Shown: piece by piece, positions 58,533 through 61,620 of the stretch
How the letters are laid out: each line of letters opens with the position of its first letter
Position numbering within the stretch: position 1 is the first letter of the stretch
Source: an uncultured Dehalococcoidia bacterium
GTDB taxonomy: Bacteria > Chloroflexota > Dehalococcoidia > Lucifugimonadales > UBA1127
Assembly: GCA_913049785.1 (NCBI GenBank)
Contig: CAJWXP010000011.1
Coordinates: forward strand, 1 to 61,620
Reading direction: 5' to 3'
Length of the DNA: 61,620 nt
The notes under the pieces: generated by a model
The model's input: only the letters and a program-made list of their open reading frames with translations
Told to the model about the DNA's origin: nothing
Database searches by the model: none
Made by a program: the position numbers and the translations under genes

Positions 58533-58568
58533 CTACTAATTATTGTTGTTTCCCACTAATTTTAGTAG
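58533..58568. promoter_or_regulatory. inverted repeat CTACTAA/TTAGTAG upstream of the LuxR-type regulator
   Basis: CTACTAA (58533-58539) and TTAGTAG (58562-58568), with further TAGTAGG copies nearby (about 58602), lie in the 202-bp gap before the regulator's start. It is a possible autoregulatory site. Confidence 0.4.
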
Positions 58569-58650
58569 GTTTAGGGCCAAGTGGGGAATACTCAGCCAAA
58601 ATAGTAGGAATGGCGGGTAGGCAGTTGGCAAAGGATGCGGTGATGGCGGG

Positions 58651-59952
58651 CTAGAGGATCGTGTCTTCAGGCCAATCCAACATCTGGACTTCGGCAGTTG
58701 CACCGGCGGGCATCTCAGTCAGGTTCTCCGGGCAGATGGCAAGCCCGTTGGCCCTGGCCATTGATGTAAGGATGTTACTTCCCTGTGGTCCCGTCAGCGT
58801 TGCGTAGTAGCGGCCATCCTCTTTGGTGACGATCGCTCGAGCGTAAACCCTTCGACCATCGAAGTTGTGGATGGCTTCTCGCAACGTAGCTTGGACGGTA
58901 GGCTTGGCGAAGTTCGTCTGGCCAAGCATCTTGAGGATCGCCGGCCGGCAGAACTGCTCAAAGGCCACCAACGCGCTCACGGGATTGCCCGGCAGTCCGA
59001 TGTGCGGTACGCGGCTACCGTCAGGAGCGTGGAGCGCACCGAAGGCCAGGGGCCGGGCAGGACGCATACGCACAGACCAGAACGCGATCTCCCCGCGCTG
59101 CATCAAGACATCTTTAACGAAATCGTAGTCGCCTTTAGACACGCCAGCAGAGGTGATCAGCAGGTCTGCGGAAAGCCCCTCTTCCAGCTTGCGGTTGGTG
59201 TCTTCAAGGTTGTCGCGGGCTATGCCCAACATCTTAGGTATTCCGCCATAGCGCTGTATCGCCGCTGCTACGCCAAAGCTGTTGGAGTCATAGATCTTGC
59301 CACCGCCGGGGGCCTCGCCAGGCAGCATGAGCTCATCACCTGTCGACAGCACCGCTACGACAGGTCGACGTAGCACTCGAGCGCGGTCACGGCCCACCGA
59401 CGCCAGCACACCGATCTCGGCGGAGCGCAGGGTGGCGCCGCTGTGGAGTACTGTATCGCCCTTGCGAAGATCCTCGCCCGCCGGACGCAGGTTTGTGCCA
59501 TTGGTGACTTCCTGCATGATGGCGATGCGATCTAGGACCGCCCCGGAGGCTTTGCGCTGCACCTCGTCCGTGTCCTCAAAGGGAACCACGGCGTCAGTGC
59601 CGGGAGGGATGGGCGCGCCGGTCATGATGCGGATGGCGGTGCCGGGCTGCAGGTCACGGTCAGGCAGCGATCCGGCGGCGATGTAGCCGATGACCGGGAG
59701 CTCTACTGGGTTGGTTGCAGATGCGCCGACGGTATCGGCGAAACGCACCGCGAAGCCGTCCATTGCCGAGTTGTCCATCGGCGGGAGGTCCAGTGGTGAG
59801 GTGACGTCCTCTGCCAGGGTCTGGCCCAGGGCTTCCAACAGCGAGCGTTCTTCGGCCTCCAACGGCGACACGTAGCCCAGGATGCGCTCCAACGCATCCT
59901 CGACGCTGAGCATGTCCTCACGATGGCTGCTGTGGTGATGATGTTCTGCCAT
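58651..59952 (-). CDS. moeA: molybdopterin molybdenumtransferase
   Basis: Inserts molybdate into adenylylated molybdopterin to make Moco. 433 residues with PMDNSAMDGFAVR (about 58-70), RIMTGAPIPPGTDAVVPFEDT, VAVLSTGDEL, TSAGVSKGDYDFVKDVL and IGLPGNPVSALVAFEQF, the full set of MoeA domains. The N-terminus carries an unusual His run (AEHHHHSSH) that might bind metal. AAGGAGAG lies rather far (about 17 nt) from the ATG. It serves the Mo enzyme at 20.9 kb. A family A repeat separates it from pheT. Confidence 0.94.
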   Translation of the reverse strand: MAEHHHHSSHREDMLSVEDALERILGYVSPLEAEERSLLEALGQTLAEDVTSPLDLPPMDNSAMDGFAVRFADTVGASATNPVELPVIGYIAAGSLPDRDLQPGTAIRIMTGAPIPPGTDAVVPFEDTDEVQRKASGAVLDRIAIMQEVTNGTNLRPAGEDLRKGDTVLHSGATLRSAEIGVLASVGRDRARVLRRPVVAVLSTGDELMLPGEAPGGGKIYDSNSFGVAAAIQRYGGIPKMLGIARDNLEDTNRKLEEGLSADLLITSAGVSKGDYDFVKDVLMQRGEIAFWSVRMRPARPLAFGALHAPDGSRVPHIGLPGNPVSALVAFEQFCRPAILKMLGQTNFAKPTVQATLREAIHNFDGRRVYARAIVTKEDGRYYATLTGPQGSNILTSMARANGLAICPENLTEMPAGATAEVQMLDWPEDTIL

Positions 59953-59986
59953 GACGCTAGTGTACCGCTCTCCTTTTAGAGTGGGG

Positions 59987-60058
59987 GCATGTGTGCCTGG
60001 GACTGGCCTGCGGGCCAGAGGGGCCGTGTTTTAGCCCCCTCGCCGCGGCGATATTTTA
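59987..60058 (-). repeat. family A repeat, full unit between pheT and moeA
   Basis: On the minus strand ATATCGCCGCGGCGAGGG then GGCTAAAACACGGCC, CTCTGGCCCGCAGGCCAG and TCCCAGGCACACATG. This is the cleanest single full-length unit (about 70 bp), oriented with the genes. Confidence 0.7.
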
Positions 60059-60095
60059 GGTGACCGCAGGCACTTGTATGCAAGGTTCAACCTTG

Positions 60096-61620
60096 CTACC
60101 GTTGGGTGGCACCAAGCTCTTTTTGTAATCGAGCCAGCGTCCGCTCCATCGCTTTGGTGACCTCTTCCGCTGTCAGAGTACGGTCCTGGGCCTGGAGGAA
60201 CACACGGTATGCCAGCGACCGTACGCCATCCTCCACCTGGGAGCCCACGTACACATCGAACAGGGTTGCGCGTGCGACGAGCGGGTGCTGCTCGATGATG
60301 GTCTGTACCCTGGCGGCAGGTATGTCCACCGGAACCGTGAGGGCCAGGTCTCGCAGCGCGCCGGGGTAGATGGACGGCCCGCGGAATCTAAGACCCACGT
60401 CGGGGAGGGCCGTCAGCAGCGCAGCCAGATCGATCTCGAAGTAGACAGCGCGGTCTGCACGTACATCGAAGTGCTCCAGCACCGTTGGGTGGATCTCGCC
60501 GAGCTGGGCTATCTGCTGGCCGTTCGCCGTTACCACAGCGCTGCGACCGGGGTAGTAGAAAGAATCGTCCGTTGATTCGTAGGCTGCCACGACTCCCAAT
60601 CGCTCGAACAACGTTTCTAACACGCCCTTTGCATCGTAGAAGCCTGTGGCCGTTTCTTCACCAGCCCAGGTGGAAAGCGCGCCGGGGCCAGCCATGATGC
60701 CAGCGGCCACTTCCGGTTCTTCAGGGAGGCCCTCGCCGTAGAACAGGTACTCCCTGCCTACCTCAAAGTACCACTGCGGGACGTTGTCGTGGCGTTGGTT
60801 GGTTGCTAGCGACTTCAGCAGGCCGGGCTTCAGCGTTGTACGAAGATACTCGTGTTCAGGGCTCATGGGGTTGGCAGCGCGCAGCAGCTCAGGCTCCTTG
60901 TCACCGTTGCCCGAGCCCTTCGTCACTTCGATGGACTGCCCGCTGACCATGGAGTAGTTGATGACCTCTTGCAGCCCTGCGGCGGCCAGCAGGTCACGGA
61001 CATCTTCCTTGAGCTCGCGCGATGGGTCAGGTTGGCTGAGAGGGATGGGTGTGGAGAGCATCGTCGTTGGGATACGGTCGTAGCCGATGACGCGCGCAAT
61101 CTCCTCCACCAGGTCTTCTTCGATGGTGATGTCTGCCCGCCATGCCGGAACGGTGGCTTCGACGGCGTCTTTCCCGACCCCTTTGCATTCGAAGCCAAGC
61201 GTCGTGAGCGTCTTGGTCACTTCATCCAACGGGACAGTGATGCCAAGCACCTTTTCGAGTCGAGCAAGGGTCAACGTGACCACCGCCGCGTCTTGCTTAC
61301 CGGGATAGATATCGATGATGCCCTTGGCTACCGTGCCGCCGGCCACTTCAAACATGAGCCTGGTGGCGCGCCGCAGAGCCAGCGGGGGAAGCTCAGGACG
61401 CCAGCCCTTCTCGAACCGCTGAGACGCCTCCGACCGCAACTTGAGCGCATCGCCGGTGCGACGGGTGTTGAACGGGTGCCAGCTTGCCGATTCCAGCAGG
61501 ATGGTGGTGGTGGCCTCCGTGACCTCCGTGTTGCCGCCGCCCATGACACCTGCCAGGCCGATGACGCCGCCGGGGTCTGCGATGACCATCATCGGGGGCT
61601 GCAGCTTCCTCTCGATCCCG
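60096..61620 (-). CDS. pheT: phenylalanine--tRNA ligase beta subunit, C-terminal part (runs off the window)
   Basis: About 507 residues of PheT, open through the right edge, so the gene's 5' part (tRNA-binding and B1 domains) lies outside. Visible parts: VIGLAGVMGGGNTEVTEAT (B3/4 domain), the B5 domain around ASQRFEKGWRPELPPLALRRA, the synthetase-like core (WYFEVGREYLFYG) and the C-terminal anticodon-binding FDX-ACB domain (FRGPSIYPGALRDLALTV to LQKELGATQR). It charges tRNA-Phe with PheS. Confidence 0.94.
   Translation of the reverse strand, partial: GIERKLQPPMMVIADPGGVIGLAGVMGGGNTEVTEATTTILLESASWHPFNTRRTGDALKLRSEASQRFEKGWRPELPPLALRRATRLMFEVAGGTVAKGIIDIYPGKQDAAVVTLTLARLEKVLGITVPLDEVTKTLTTLGFECKGVGKDAVEATVPAWRADITIEEDLVEEIARVIGYDRIPTTMLSTPIPLSQPDPSRELKEDVRDLLAAAGLQEVINYSMVSGQSIEVTKGSGNGDKEPELLRAANPMSPEHEYLRTTLKPGLLKSLATNQRHDNVPQWYFEVGREYLFYGEGLPEEPEVAAGIMAGPGALSTWAGEETATGFYDAKGVLETLFERLGVVAAYESTDDSFYYPGRSAVVTANGQQIAQLGEIHPTVLEHFDVRADRAVYFEIDLAALLTALPDVGLRFRGPSIYPGALRDLALTVPVDIPAARVQTIIEQHPLVARATLFDVYVGSQVEDGVRSLAYRVFLQAQDRTLTAEEVTKAMERTLARLQKELGATQR

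Overview
The window looks like a stretch of chromosome from a Chloroflexota bacterium, most plausibly Dehalococcoidia/SAR202-like. This is an inference from gene content: a DUF2851 remnant, three related Rieske oxygenases, an HpaB-type flavin hydroxylase with its reductase, many lipoproteins, and no LPS genes. GC is moderately high and gene density is high. No marker gene was compared with a database. Both ends are cut: tsaD lacks its 5' part at the left edge and pheT runs off the right edge.

Layout. 1-1.7 kb: two 5'-truncated genes (tsaD, DUF2851) around an AT-richer unknown gene. 1.8-4.4 kb (-): obgE-nadD-pyrE. 4.6-8.9 kb (+): purF, purM, purH, with a sigma70-like promoter before purF. 9-12.5 kb: glycosyltransferase, CoA-binding protein, TPR protein, A-type Fe-S carrier, and a HAD phosphatase with an in-frame stop. 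12.5-16.1 kb (-): mfd. 16.5-18.7 kb: proB-proA. 19-25.2 kb: oxidoreductases (SDR, VOC, sulfite-oxidase-like Mo enzyme with a structured leader, aldo/keto reductase, HpaB hydroxylase, flavin reductase). 25.4-29.5 kb: cysteine synthase, MoeB, L25/CTC and an HtrA lipoprotein. 30.2-33 kb: a tRNA-Arg(UCU) and an AT-richer mosaic island. 33-38.9 kb: two Rieske oxygenases, LicD, amidase, nitroreductase. 39-49.2 kb: CvpA, VOC, NHL-repeat protein, malate synthase, CoA ligase, ketopantoate-reductase-like protein, gamma-glutamyltransferase, malic enzyme. 49.5-61.6 kb: decayed subtilase, TlpA-like lipoprotein, zinc ribbon, DUF503, hydrolase, third Rieske oxygenase, TatD, solute-binding protein, SufU, LuxR regulator, moeA, pheT.

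The most unusual part is the island after tRNA-Arg. A VUT-family (YhhQ-like) transporter overlaps by ATGA a DpdA-like (TGT-fold, 7-deazaguanine-in-DNA) gene. This suggests a minimal precursor-uptake plus DNA-base-exchange cassette. The DpdA copy is damaged: it has a 1-nt frameshift near its start, and its 3' end is fused in frame to the last ~60 codons of a pyrB. Beside it lie an ABC-transporter fragment, a C2H2-like microprotein with a hairpin over its Shine-Dalgarno, and a two-gene HTH/small-protein operon whose 3' end runs antisense through the tRNA.

Two dispersed intergenic repeat families were found by eye. Family A (core GCGGCGAGGRGACTAAAG plus an arm CTGGCCNNCAGGCCAG) occurs at eight loci; it supplies the Shine-Dalgarno of at least two genes and one stop codon. 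Family B is a hairpin placed directly after stop codons, with compensatory arm changes and a conserved CCCAGGCT tail. A recurring theme is broken or fused genes (truncations, one-base frameshifts, in-frame domain deletions). Reads are needed to tell real genome decay from assembly error.
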